Origin: Microbacterium sufflavum
Lineage (GTDB): Bacteria; Actinomycetota; Actinomycetes; Actinomycetales; Microbacteriaceae
Length of the DNA: 64,000 nt
Assembly: GCF_023101165.1 (NCBI RefSeq)
Contig: NZ_CP078076.1
Location: 558,001-622,000 of the forward strand
Direction: 5' to 3'
Shown here: positions 52,583 to 60,759 of the stretch, piece by piece
How the letters are laid out: each line of letters begins with the position of its first letter
Numbering within the stretch: position 1 is the stretch's first letter
Position numbers and translations under genes: made by a program
The notes under the pieces: model-generated
The model's input: the letters and a program-made list of their open reading frames with translations, nothing else
Databases searched by the model: none
What the model was told of the DNA's origin: nothing

Positions 52583-52609
52583 GCCCGGCGACTCCCTGAG
52601 CCGCCGGGC
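52583..52609 (+). terminator. Terminator after the hydrolase-dehydrogenase operon
   Basis: GCCCGGCG/CGCCGGGC stem, 11-base loop, then CCTTTCG, 25 bp past the dehydrogenase stop. No gene lies between it and the convergent lactonase stop at 52732. Confidence 0.75.
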
Positions 52610-52731
52610 CCTTTCGCGTGTGGGCTGCCGTGCGGAGTCGGTGCGGGATCGAGAACGTGCCGCGCAGGGGCTTCGAGGGTGACATATCGCACGCGCACCG
52701 CGCGACGGGATGGGGCGGACGGGGCGGGGGG

Positions 52732-53634
52732 TCAGAGGCGGTAGAAGGTGGCGGCGGTGTCGTGGAAGAGGGCGGTCCGGTCGATGCCGCGGGAGTCCGC
52801 CCACGTCGAGACCGCGTCGGCCCAGCGGCTGCGGGCGGTCGGCTGATACGTCGACGGGGCGTCCGGGACGGCGTCCGGGGCGGCGTCCGTCCCGGCGGGG
52901 CCGACCGCGGAGACCGGCCAGTCGGTACCCCACATCAGGCGCTCCGGCCCGAAGACGTCGGCCGCGGTGTCCAGGAACGGCTCGAGCTGCGCGAGGCTCC
53001 AGTCACCACCCGCCTCCGCCGGAAGACCCGACACCTTGCAGTACACCTGCGGGTGGCGTGCGAGCTCGGCGAGATCGCGCTCCCACTCCGCGGTCGGGGC
53101 CAGCGGAGCGTGCGCGGTGCCGACCGCGGGCTTGCCGAGGTGATCCAGCACCATGCGCAGCTCGGGGATCGCGGCGGACAGCCGCGCGACGTCGGGCAGC
53201 TGCCACGACCGCACGCACGCGTCGAAGGCCCAGCCGTGGGCCGCGACCTCTCGCGCGCCCGTCACGAACGCGGACGACAGCGCCACCGCATCCGGCTCGT
53301 CCTGCAGGATGTGCCGCACGCCCACCACCAGCGGCTCCGCCGTGAGGCTCTCCAGGTGCACGGTCGTGTCGGTGCCGCGGTCGAGTCGGGCACCCGCGAC
53401 GATGCCGACCACCCCGAGCCGCTCGGCCTGTCCCGCGACCCACCGCACCTCGTCGAGCTCGTCGTCGACCGCGGTGCCCGCCTGCACGAAGATCGCGCGC
53501 TCCTCGGTCGACCCGTCGATGCGGGCGCTCTCGATCTCCTCCGCGGCGAACCGCCCGGCGAGGGGCCCCTCCAGCCACGAGTAGGTCAGAACCTCCGGGT
53601 CCCACAGGTGCAGGTGCGAGTCGAGGGTGCGCAT
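52732..53634 (-). CDS. L-fuconolactonase (amidohydrolase_2)
   Basis: A 300-aa TIM-barrel metal hydrolase that opens L-fuconolactone to L-fuconate. HxH at residues 7 and 9 (DSHLHLWDP), the histidine in LRMVLDHLGKPAV, and the aspartate in LMWGTDWPVS make the site; VYCKVSGL is typical of this lactonase group. ATG 53634 follows AGGATGGGG. It is divergent from the FadR-type regulator, with one operator between, and supplies the only step missing from the fuc operons at 48-52 kb. Confidence 0.9.
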   Translation of the reverse strand: MRTLDSHLHLWDPEVLTYSWLEGPLAGRFAAEEIESARIDGSTEERAIFVQAGTAVDDELDEVRWVAGQAERLGVVGIVAGARLDRGTDTTVHLESLTAEPLVVGVRHILQDEPDAVALSSAFVTGAREVAAHGWAFDACVRSWQLPDVARLSAAIPELRMVLDHLGKPAVGTAHAPLAPTAEWERDLAELARHPQVYCKVSGLPAEAGGDWSLAQLEPFLDTAADVFGPERLMWGTDWPVSAVGPAGTDAAPDAVPDAPSTYQPTARSRWADAVSTWADSRGIDRTALFHDTAATFYRL

Positions 53635-53650
53635 GCCCCCATCCTGCCGT

Positions 53651-53665
53651 AGACATCCGATCACT
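53651..53665. promoter_or_regulatory. Fucose-regulon operator between lactonase and fadR-type gene
   Basis: AGACATCCGATCACT shares ACATCCGAT with the 50878 site; its left half is perfect and its right half weaker. It lies 17 bp from each start codon, so it probably blocks both promoters. Confidence 0.68.
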
Positions 53666-53681
53666 GTGCAAGGATGACGCC

Positions 53682-54359
53682 ATGGCTGTCACTGACGAGG
53701 CGATCGAGAAGATCAAGGCGATGATCGTGTCGGGCGAACTGGCGCCCGGCGATCGCCTGCCCCCGGAGAAGGAGCTGTCCGAACGACTCGGGCTCTCGCG
53801 CAACTCGATGCGCGAGGCGGTCAAGGCGCTCGAGGTGATCCGCGTGCTCGACGTGCGCCGCGGCGACGGCACCTACGTCACGAGCCTGGAGCCGCATCTG
53901 CTGCTCGAGGCGATCGCGTTCGTGGTCGACATGCACGACGACGACTCGATGCTGGAGATGTTCGCGGTGCGGCGGATGCTCGAGTCGCAGGCGACCGGGC
54001 TCGCCGCGACGCTCGGCAGCGAGGAAGCGATCGCGGCCGTGCAGGAGGAGGTCGCCGGCATCGACGCCGGCGTGAGCATCGAGGAGCTCGTCGACCACGA
54101 CATCCGCTTCCACCGCGACATCGTGGCGATGGCGGGCAACGCCTATCTGGCCAGCCTGATCGAGCACCTGAGCAGCCAGACCGTGCGGGCTCGTGTGTGG
54201 CGAGGGCTCACCGAGGGCGGCGCGGTCGAGCGCACGCTGTCGGAGCACCGCGCGATCGCCGACGCCATCGCCCAGCGCGACTCCGCTCTCGCCACGTCGC
54301 TCGCCACGGCCCACATCGCGGGCGTGGAGCGCTGGCTGCGGCAGGCCGCGACCGCCTGA
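53682..54359 (+). CDS. FadR-type GntR regulator of L-fucose use
   Basis: A 225-aa GntR/FCD protein: winged helix (KELSERLGLSRNSMREAVKALEVI, about 30-55) and FCD domain with metal-site residues in DHDIRFHRDIVAMAGN and a later SEHRAI. AAGGAT lies before ATG 53682. Its own promoter, the fucD/hydrolase promoter and the RbsABC promoter share the ACATCNGAT motif, which makes it the likely repressor of the fucose regulon, released by a pathway acid such as L-fuconate or its 2-keto-3-deoxy product. Confidence 0.9.
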   Translation: MAVTDEAIEKIKAMIVSGELAPGDRLPPEKELSERLGLSRNSMREAVKALEVIRVLDVRRGDGTYVTSLEPHLLLEAIAFVVDMHDDDSMLEMFAVRRMLESQATGLAATLGSEEAIAAVQEEVAGIDAGVSIEELVDHDIRFHRDIVAMAGNAYLASLIEHLSSQTVRARVWRGLTEGGAVERTLSEHRAIADAIAQRDSALATSLATAHIAGVERWLRQAATA

Positions 54360-54366
54360 GCCGCTG

Positions 54367-54468
54367 CGCGACACAACTCCTCAGAATCGCGGGGTTCCGC
54401 GGCGCCTCACCCCGTCGCGACGCGCCTCGGCCCGATGAGCCGCACGGATCGGAGGAGTCGTGTGCGCG
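54367..54468. repeat. Long inverted repeat between convergent genes
   Basis: ACACAACTCCTC (from 54371) pairs with GAGGAGTCGTGT (to 54463) with one mismatch, and CGCG extends both arms past a bulge. The 69-base inner part contains further short hairpins. It fills most of the 132-base gap between the FadR-type gene and the aldolase gene. Confidence 0.55.
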
Positions 54469-54491
54469 CAGGTCGAGAGCGGCGGGGCGGG

Positions 54492-55154
54492 TCAGGCTCC
54501 CAGGCGCACCATGGCCGCGTCGAACTCGGCGGCGGAGGCGTCGCTGACCGGGTTCGACAGCACCTGGTCGAGCACGTCGGGGGCGGCGGTGAAGTAGGGC
54601 ACGCCGGCGCGTCGGAGGCCGACCAGATCCTCCGCCGACCGCAGCGACGCGGCGAGCACGTTCGAGTCGGTCCCCGCGCACATCTCCTGCATCCGCGCGA
54701 TCACGACCTCGCCGTCGACGCCCGCGTCGCGCATCCGGCCGAGGTAGGGGGCGAGGTACCGGGCGCCGATCGCGGCGCCCGCGAGGGCCTGTGCCACGGA
54801 GTACACGGCCGTGACGAGCACGGTCGCCCCGTCGCGCACGAGGGCGGACGCGGCCGCGAAGCCGTCGGGCGTGGCGGGGACCTTCACCGCCACCCGGTCG
54901 CCCAGCGCCCGGATGCCCTCGGCGTTGCGCAGGAAGGAGGCGGTGTCGCCGCCCCAGGTCTGGAAGAACACCTCGCGGGCACCCTCCTCGACCCATCGGG
55001 CGTAGAGGTCGGGGATCTCCGCGGCGGTGCGGCCGCCCCGTTCGAGGATCGTGGGGTTGGTGGTGACCCCGTAGACCACGCCCGCGGCGAGCAGCCGGGA
55101 GACGCGGTCGACGTCGGCGCTGTCGACGTACAGGCGGGGCGCGATCGGGGTCAT
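54492..55154 (-). CDS. Transaldolase/fructose-6-phosphate-aldolase-like enzyme
   Basis: A 220-aa short transaldolase-fold protein. Strand-1 Asp is in LYVDSADVDRV, GVTTNPTILERG is the family loop, and the Schiff-base lysine is Lys91 in VAVKVPATPDG. This length fits FSA/TalC rather than full transaldolase. It would perform an aldol exchange or cleavage of a sugar phosphate. ATG 55154 follows GAGGAG. Divergent from the ribokinase operon, with strong GntR operators between, so both sides answer to the same signal. Confidence 0.88.
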   Translation of the reverse strand: MTPIAPRLYVDSADVDRVSRLLAAGVVYGVTTNPTILERGGRTAAEIPDLYARWVEEGAREVFFQTWGGDTASFLRNAEGIRALGDRVAVKVPATPDGFAAASALVRDGATVLVTAVYSVAQALAGAAIGARYLAPYLGRMRDAGVDGEVVIARMQEMCAGTDSNVLAASLRSAEDLVGLRRAGVPYFTAAPDVLDQVLSNPVSDASAAEFDAAMVRLGA

Positions 55155-55170
55155 CGGGGTCTCCTCGCGG

Positions 55171-55216
55171 GAACCTGTCGTTACAGGTTCGGTTTCGGCT
55201 AATGTAATGACAGCTC
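55171..55216. promoter_or_regulatory. GntR operators between the aldolase and ribokinase operons
   Basis: AACCTGTCGTTACAGGTT (55172-55189) is palindromic in seven of nine pairs, and TGTAATGACA (from 55204) is a second, weaker site. The main site starts 17 bp before the aldolase ATG, so a bound protein would block that promoter. The same motif occurs at 34494-34532 and 45904-45919. Confidence 0.77.
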
Positions 55217-55272
55217 CGAGCCTAGTCAACGCCACCGGAGCGCCCGCGCTGTCGAGGAGGATCAGGAGCGAG

Positions 55273-56235
55273 ATGACACCCGCACACCCCGGCGACCGCA
55301 CCGGCGTCGTCATCGTCGGCAGCGTCACGGCCGACGTCACCACCTTCTCCGGTCGGCTGCCGGCCCGCGGCGAGACCATCCTGGGCGACGAGTTCACGCT
55401 CATGCTCGGCGGCAAGGGGGCGAACCAGGCGGTCGCGGCCGGACGCTCCGGTGCACGCACGAGCTTCGTCGGCTGCGTGGGAGACGACCTGTTCCACGAC
55501 CTCGTGGTGGACGGGCTCACGGCCGCCGGCGTCGACCTCACCCACCTGCGCACGGTCCCCGGCCCCACGGGCATCGCGCACATCCGCGTCGACGCGTCGG
55601 CGCAGAACGACATCGTGATGGTGCCGCTCGCGAACGCCGCGCTCAGCACCGCGCAGATCGACGAGGCGCTCACCACCCTCGCCCCCACCACCTCCGTCCT
55701 GCTGACCCAGCTGGAGACGCCGTCGGCGCTGACCGCCCACATCACGGCCCGCGGGCGGGAGCACGGCATGACCGTGATCCTCGACCCCGCCCCCGCCGCG
55801 GAGCTCCCGGCCGCCCTCTGGCGCAGCATCGACATCGTCACGCCCAACGAGACCGAGGCGTCGCTCATCAGCGGCATCGAGGTGACCGACGCGGTGTCGG
55901 CCGAGCGCGCGGGCCGCTGGTTCCTCGCCCAGGGCGTGGGCGCCGCGGTCGTCACGCTCGCCGGACAGGGGTCGTGCGTGGTCACCGCGGAGGGCGCGAC
56001 GGTCGTCCCTCCGTTCCCCGTCGAGGCCGTCGACACCACCGCCGCGGGCGACGCCTACGCGGGCTACCTCGGTGCCGCCCTCGCGAGCGGCAGCACCCTC
56101 ACCGACGCCGTGCGCCTGGCGACCGCCGCCGGCGCCCTCGCCGTCACGAAGCAGGGCGCGTCGCCGAGCCTTCCGCACCGCGCCGAGGTCGACGCGTTCC
56201 TCACCGAGCGCGACACCGCCCCCGTCGCGAACTGA
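55273..56235 (+). CDS. rbsK: Ribokinase
   Basis: A 320-aa PfkB-family kinase. GGKGANQAVAAGRSG (about 46-60) binds sugar, TPNETEA marks the middle, and the catalytic Asp260 lies in TTAAGDAYAGYLGAAL, where the usual GAGD reads AAGD. D-ribose is the likely substrate because rbsD follows. ATG 55273 is chosen for AGGAG upstream; the earlier ATG 55207 lies inside the operator. Coupled with rbsD and gntR in one operon. Confidence 0.89.
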   Translation: MTPAHPGDRTGVVIVGSVTADVTTFSGRLPARGETILGDEFTLMLGGKGANQAVAAGRSGARTSFVGCVGDDLFHDLVVDGLTAAGVDLTHLRTVPGPTGIAHIRVDASAQNDIVMVPLANAALSTAQIDEALTTLAPTTSVLLTQLETPSALTAHITARGREHGMTVILDPAPAAELPAALWRSIDIVTPNETEASLISGIEVTDAVSAERAGRWFLAQGVGAAVVTLAGQGSCVVTAEGATVVPPFPVEAVDTTAAGDAYAGYLGAALASGSTLTDAVRLATAAGALAVTKQGASPSLPHRAEVDAFLTERDTAPVAN

Positions 56236-56251
56236 CCAGCCAGGAGCACCG

Positions 56252-56656
56252 ATGCGCAAGACGTCTACCACGATCAACCCCGCCCTGTCCCGGGTGATCA
56301 GCGAGACCGGCCACACCGACACGATCGTCGTGACCGACGCCGGCCTTCCCATCCCCCCGGGGTCGGAGCGCATCGACCTGGCCTACCGCCCGGGCGCCCC
56401 CGCCTTCCTCGACGTGCTCGACACCGTGCTCGCCGAGCTCGTGGTGGAGGGCGTCACGGTATCCGCGGAGGTCGCGGAGAAGAGCCCGGAGGTGCTGGAT
56501 GCCCTGCGCGAGCGCTTCGCCGGGATGGGCTTCGAGATCGAGCTGGTGCCGCACGTCGAGTTCAAGCAGCGCACCCGCACGGCACGGGCGTTCGTGCGCT
56601 CCGGCGAGTTCACCCCGTATGCGAACGTGATCCTGCACGCGGGGGTGGCGTACTGA
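56252..56656 (+). CDS. rbsD: D-ribose pyranase
   Basis: A 134-aa RbsD that converts the pyranose form of D-ribose to the furanose used by ribokinase. INPALSRVISETGHTDTIVVTDAGLPIP carries the catalytic histidine, and EFTPYANVILHAGV is the typical end. ATG 56252 follows CAGGAG, 16 bases after the kinase stop. The stop overlaps the gntR start. Confidence 0.93.
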   Translation: MRKTSTTINPALSRVISETGHTDTIVVTDAGLPIPPGSERIDLAYRPGAPAFLDVLDTVLAELVVEGVTVSAEVAEKSPEVLDALRERFAGMGFEIELVPHVEFKQRTRTARAFVRSGEFTPYANVILHAGVAY

Positions 56657-57468
56657 TGACCACCGTCGAGGACGCGATCGACCGCCACTCCGCCGCCCCC
56701 ATGTACGACCAGCTGCGGCAGCTGATCATCGACGGCATCGCCCGCGACGGCCTGCAGCCCGGCGACCCGCTGCCCGGCGAGCACCGCCTGTGCGAGCGCT
56801 ACGGCATCTCGCGCACGGTCGTGCGCCAGGCGCTCGCGCAGCTCGAGCACGAGGGGCTGGTCGAGCGGGTGAAGGGCAAGGGCACGTTCGTCTCCCGCCC
56901 GCGCACGAGCGAGAGCCTGGTGCACACCCTCGTCGGCCTGTACGACGACGTGGAGCGTCGCGGCGGGCACGTACACAGCGACGTGCTGCGGCACGAGCAG
57001 ACCGTGGCCGACGAGGAGGTCGCGCTGGCGCTGGAGGTGCCGGTCGGGTCGCCCGTGGTGGCGCTCGAGCGGCTGCGGCACGTCGACGGGGAGCCCTGGT
57101 CGCTGTCGACCACGTGGATGCCCGAGGCCGTCGGCGGGGTCACGCTCGGCGCCGACCTGACCGAGGCGTCACTGTACCGGCTGCTGGCGATGCACGGCAT
57201 CGTGGCGACGCACGGCGTGCGCTCCGCGGAGGCGACCGTCGCCACGCACGAGCAGGCGCAGCACCTGGGCGTCAGCGCCGGCTCGGCCCTGCTCCGGCTG
57301 CGCAGCGTCAGCCGCAGCGAGGACGGCACGCCCATCGAGTACTTCATCGCCTACCACCGCGGCGACCGTTCGCGCTTCGAGTTCCAGTTGCAGCAGGAGC
57401 AGTCGCAGGCGTCGCTGCTGCACGTCGACGGCGACGGCGGGGCCTCGCCCGCGGGTACCGTCGGCTGA
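56656..57468 (+). CDS. GntR/HutC-type regulator with UTRA sensor
   Basis: A 270-aa regulator: winged helix ([20 protein letters not shown] ... [24 protein letters not shown], about 15-70) and a UTRA ligand domain (about 95-240: [65 protein letters not shown]). It is the last gene of rbsK-rbsD-gntR and overlaps rbsD by one base. It most likely binds AACCTGTnnTnACAGGTT sites before its own operon, the cupin-isomerase operon and the RbsABC operon. A phosphorylated sugar is the usual UTRA ligand. Confidence 0.88.
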   Translation: MTTVEDAIDRHSAAPMYDQLRQLIIDGIARDGLQPGDPLPGEHRLCERYGISRTVVRQALAQLEHEGLVERVKGKGTFVSRPRTSESLVHTLVGLYDDVERRGGHVHSDVLRHEQTVADEEVALALEVPVGSPVVALERLRHVDGEPWSLSTTWMPEAVGGVTLGADLTEASLYRLLAMHGIVATHGVRSAEATVATHEQAQHLGVSAGSALLRLRSVSRSEDGTPIEYFIAYHRGDRSRFEFQLQQEQSQASLLHVDGDGGASPAGTVG

Positions 57469-57493
57469 GGGCAGCCCCACTACGCTCGAAGAC

Positions 57494-58552
57494 ATGAGCG
57501 ACTGGACCAGCACCGCGATCGCCCTGCTGGAAGCCGACGCGAACCGCAGCGCCGACACGCACCTGCACCTGTTCCCGCTGCCGGCCGAGTGGGGCATCGA
57601 CCTGTACCTGAAGGACGAGTCGGTGCACCCGACGGGCTCGCTCAAGCACCGGCTGGCGCGGTCGCTGCTGCTGTACGGGCTGGTGAACGGGCGCATCCGC
57701 GAGGACACGACGCTGGTGGAGTCGTCGAGCGGGTCGACCGCCGTGTCCGAGGCGTACTTCGCGCGGATGCTCGGTCTGCCGTTCATCACCGTGGTACCCC
57801 GGTCGACCGTGCAGGAGAAGATCGACCTGATCGAGTTCTACGGCGGGACCTGTCACTTCGTAGACCGCGCGGAGGACATGTCGCCGGAGGCCCAGCGCCT
57901 GGCGTCGGTGTGCGGCGGCCACTACCTCGACCAGTTCACGTTCGCGGAGCGCGCGACCGACTGGCGCGGCAACAACAACATCGCGGAGAGCGTGTTCAGC
58001 CAGCTCGCCCAGGAGCGGCATCCGATCCCGCGGTGGATCGTCATGGGTGCGGGCACCGGCGGCACGAGCGCGACCTTCGGCCGCTACGTGCGCTACCGCC
58101 GGCACGACACCCGGATCGCGGTGGTCGACCCCGAGGGCTCCGCCTTCTATGACGGATGGGCCGGGACCGTCGACCCGCCCGCCGGGCGCCCGAGCCGCAT
58201 CGAGGGCATCGGCCGCCCCCGCGTGGAGGCATCCTTCGTCCCGACCGTGATCGACGAGATGATCCAGGTGCCCGACGCGGGCTCGATCGCCGCGATCCGC
58301 CTGCTGCGCGAGCGCACACTGCACTGGGCTGGCGGCTCCACCGGCACCAACCTCTCCGGTGCGTTCCAGCTCATCGCCCGCATGCGTGCCGCGGGCGAGA
58401 CCGGCAGCGTCGTGACCCTCATCTGCGACAGCGGCGTGCGCTACGCCAACACCTACTACTCCGACGAGTGGGTCGCGCAGCAGGGGTGGGACCTCGCCCC
58501 GCACCGCGCCCGCCTGGAGCACTTCCTCGCGACCGGGGTCTGGGCGGACTGA
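57494..58552 (+). CDS. Cds1-like L-cysteine desulfhydrase (PLP)
   Basis: A 352-aa fold-type II PLP enzyme. It resembles Cds1 of mycobacteria, which breaks L-cysteine into pyruvate, ammonia and sulfide. [25 protein letters not shown] carries the Schiff-base lysine (Lys51); [16 protein letters not shown] binds the substrate carboxylate and [19 protein letters not shown] the phosphate. Annotators often call these cysteine synthases. ATG 57494 lies 25 bp after the gntR stop but the function is unrelated to sugar use. Confidence 0.85.
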   Translation: MSDWTSTAIALLEADANRSADTHLHLFPLPAEWGIDLYLKDESVHPTGSLKHRLARSLLLYGLVNGRIREDTTLVESSSGSTAVSEAYFARMLGLPFITVVPRSTVQEKIDLIEFYGGTCHFVDRAEDMSPEAQRLASVCGGHYLDQFTFAERATDWRGNNNIAESVFSQLAQERHPIPRWIVMGAGTGGTSATFGRYVRYRRHDTRIAVVDPEGSAFYDGWAGTVDPPAGRPSRIEGIGRPRVEASFVPTVIDEMIQVPDAGSIAAIRLLRERTLHWAGGSTGTNLSGAFQLIARMRAAGETGSVVTLICDSGVRYANTYYSDEWVAQQGWDLAPHRARLEHFLATGVWAD

Positions 58553-58568
58553 CGCTCGCGGTGCCGGG

Positions 58569-59438
58569 TCAGCCGAGCTCGCCGGAGCCGTAGGGTCGCA
58601 CCGGCTGCTGCTTCTGGAACTCGTATTCCCCGCCCTGGCGCCCGCCGAACGGACGACCGTGGTCGGCGAACTCCTCCCGGTAGTAGGCGAGGCGCCAGGT
58701 GCCCAGCTCGATCCGCGAGCCCGTGCGGAGGATGCGCGCGCCGTCCGAGCTGTGCGGCAGGTTCGGCCACCCGCCGCCGGTGGGGGCGTGCGGGTACAGC
58801 ACGTACTCGTCGTCCTCGTTGTGCCGGATCTCGGCGTGCACCGCTTCGAGTCCGTCGAGCCGCAGATCGGCGTCGGGACTCGAGCCGATCACGGTCCGGT
58901 CGGGCAGCAGGTCGAACTCGCGCGGACGGCTGCGGTCCCAGTCGCCCGAGCCGACCGAGAAGATCAGGCGCGGGCGTCCCGAGCCGGGCAGGTAGTGCGT
59001 CGTGGTCACGCGGCGGCGGACGTGGCGCACCACGGTGGGCACGAGCGGGAACAGCGTGCCGGGCGGGATGGAGAGCAGCGAGCCGCCGCCGCGGTCGCGG
59101 TCGCGGCGCTGCAGTTCCGTCAGCAGCGTGGTGAGGTGGCCGAGCCGGATGTGCGGTGATCCCGCGACCGCGCGACCCACGGGTCCCGACCGCACGTCGC
59201 CGAACTCCACCAGGGTGCCGCGCGGTCCCTCCACCCGCACCCGGATGCCGCGGCGCGCGAGGCCGTCCGCGACGGGGGCGAGCTGCGCGAGGTCGCGGCG
59301 ACCCATGCCGCCGAGGGTGGACGTGTCCGCGATCGTGACGACGACCTCGCGTCCCGCCGCGTGCACGGTGAACCGCGTGGGGGTGTCGTCGTCCGGGCCG
59401 CGGTGCTCGACCTCCAGGTCGATGTCGAGGCGGATCAT
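58569..59438 (-). CDS. FHA-domain protein
   Basis: A 289-aa cytosolic protein. A C-terminal forkhead-associated domain is at about residues 180-262: VIGSSPDADLRLDGLEAVHAEI holds the Gly-Ser-His phosphothreonine pocket and GSRIELGTWRLAYYREE the end. The N-terminal 150 residues include an arginine-rich region (VVRHVRRRVTTTHYL) and no known domain. FHA proteins read Ser/Thr-kinase signals. It sits 12 bases after the small acidic gene, forming a two-gene unit. Confidence 0.83.
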   Translation of the reverse strand: MIRLDIDLEVEHRGPDDDTPTRFTVHAAGREVVVTIADTSTLGGMGRRDLAQLAPVADGLARRGIRVRVEGPRGTLVEFGDVRSGPVGRAVAGSPHIRLGHLTTLLTELQRRDRDRGGGSLLSIPPGTLFPLVPTVVRHVRRRVTTTHYLPGSGRPRLIFSVGSGDWDRSRPREFDLLPDRTVIGSSPDADLRLDGLEAVHAEIRHNEDDEYVLYPHAPTGGGWPNLPHSSDGARILRTGSRIELGTWRLAYYREEFADHGRPFGGRQGGEYEFQKQQPVRPYGSGELG

Positions 59439-59450
59439 GGTCGTATCCGC

Positions 59451-59717
59451 TCAGGCGGCGTGCGGTCCGTCGGTGGCGCGGTCGCTCGTGGTCACCCGCA
59501 GGGTGCCGGTGAACTTCCAAGTGGCGCGGGGCGCGTCGGGGCCGATGTCGCGCGGCACCTCGACGGTCATGTCCTCGAAGGTGTAGTTCACCGCCGCTCC
59601 TCGGCCGGTCAGGTACGCCCACATCTCCCGGCCGAGATCGGTCCAGTCGGTGATGGAGGCGCCGGTCGGGCCGGTGGAAGACGAGAACAGTTCGGCGGGG
59701 TGGTTCGTGTCGCTCAT
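59451..59717 (-). CDS. Hypothetical 88-aa protein
   Basis: Not recognised. The sequence contains TDLGREMWAYLTGRGAAVNYTFEDMTVEVPRD and a strand-rich ATWKFTGTLRVTT end, so a small alpha/beta fold is likely. No signal or membrane segment. ATG 59717 follows AAAGGAG. It is cotranscribed with the FHA gene, and similar small partners often precede FHA proteins in actinobacteria. Confidence 0.72.
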   Translation of the reverse strand: MSDTNHPAELFSSSTGPTGASITDWTDLGREMWAYLTGRGAAVNYTFEDMTVEVPRDIGPDAPRATWKFTGTLRVTTSDRATDGPHAA

Positions 59718-59928
59718 GGCGTGCTCCTTTGCCGGGTCCGGGTGTGTGGATGCGATTATGCGCGCGGTCCCGATCGATGTCCATCAGTTTCTGGGCACCG
59801 TCTAAAAAAGCACCACCGGAACCGGAGAGTGCCGACAAGATCGGGTTCGGGTGCATCCGCCGACCGCCCTCACCCGGAATAAGGGGGCAATGGGTGGCGA
59901 CCGCCGCCCCTGTTCAAGGAGGAGCATC

Positions 59929-60759
59929 GTGCGAAGAATCACCACAGCCGGCCTCGTCGTCGGACTACTGGCCGCAGCGGCCCTGGCCACGCCCGCGACC
60001 GCCGCGACCACCGGCAGCGCCCAGCTCTCGGTGCTGCACGCCATCCCGAACACCCCGGTCGACGTGTACGTCAACGGCGAGCGCACCATCGACGACTTCC
60101 AGCCCGGCTCACTGGCCGGTCCGCTGGAACTCCCCGCCGGCAGCTACGAGGTCGCGCTGACGGCGCCGGACGCGGCCGACGCGAGTGCGCCCGTGCTCGG
60201 CCCGGCGACGCTGACCCTCACGGCCGGTGCCAACTACACCGCCGTCGCGCACCTCACCGAGGCGGGCGACCCCGGGCTGAACCTCTTCACGAACGACACG
60301 TCCCCCACCGCACCCGGCCAGGGGCGGCTCACGGTCCGTCACGTCGCGGCCGCGCCCGCCGTCGACATCCTCGCCGGCGGCTCACCGGTGGTCGAGGACC
60401 TGACCAACCCGAACGAGGCGACGCTGAACCTGCCCGCCGGGAACGTCTCGGCCGCCGTCGCCCTCGCCGGCACCACCGACCCCGTGCTCGGCCCGCAGGA
60501 CGTGGCGGTGCAGGACGGCGTGCTCACGATCCTGTACGCGTGGGGCAGCGCCGAGGAGGGCACCCTCGCCATCGCCGCACAGACGGTCTCGGGACTGCAC
60601 ACCAACCCCGGCGGCGTGCCCTCCGGCACCGCGGGCTACGCGGCGCAGCGGGACGCCGACACCGCCATCGTCCTGGCGACGGCACTGATCGGCCTGGCGA
60701 TGATCGCGGCTGCGGGTGCGACCGTCGCCGTGCGCCGTCAGCGGATCGCGCGCCGATGA
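59929..60759 (+). CDS. DUF4397 surface protein
   Basis: A 276-aa exported protein: signal peptide to about residue 26 (TPATAA), two DUF4397 beta-sandwich repeats (AQLSVLHAIPNTPVDVYVNGE and GRLTVRHVAAAPAVDILAGG), then a C-terminal membrane helix (TAIVLATALIGLAMIAAAGAT) and an RRQRIARR tail that keeps it in the membrane with domains outside. No LPXTG motif. GTG 59929 follows AAGGAGG. It is coupled to the sortase gene by an ATGA overlap. The 211-base gap before it has an AT-rich TAAAAAA stretch and no gene. Confidence 0.85.
   Translation: MRRITTAGLVVGLLAAAALATPATAATTGSAQLSVLHAIPNTPVDVYVNGERTIDDFQPGSLAGPLELPAGSYEVALTAPDAADASAPVLGPATLTLTAGANYTAVAHLTEAGDPGLNLFTNDTSPTAPGQGRLTVRHVAAAPAVDILAGGSPVVEDLTNPNEATLNLPAGNVSAAVALAGTTDPVLGPQDVAVQDGVLTILYAWGSAEEGTLAIAAQTVSGLHTNPGGVPSGTAGYAAQRDADTAIVLATALIGLAMIAAAGATVAVRRQRIARR

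Noticed and set aside
55207..55272. Earlier ATG for ribokinase
   Set aside because: It lies within the second operator half-site and lacks a ribosome site; ATG 55273 has AGGAG and fits family length.
57494..58552. Cysteine synthase assignment
   Set aside because: The sequence follows Cds1-like desulfhydrases ([18 protein letters not shown]) and no serine acetyltransferase gene is near.
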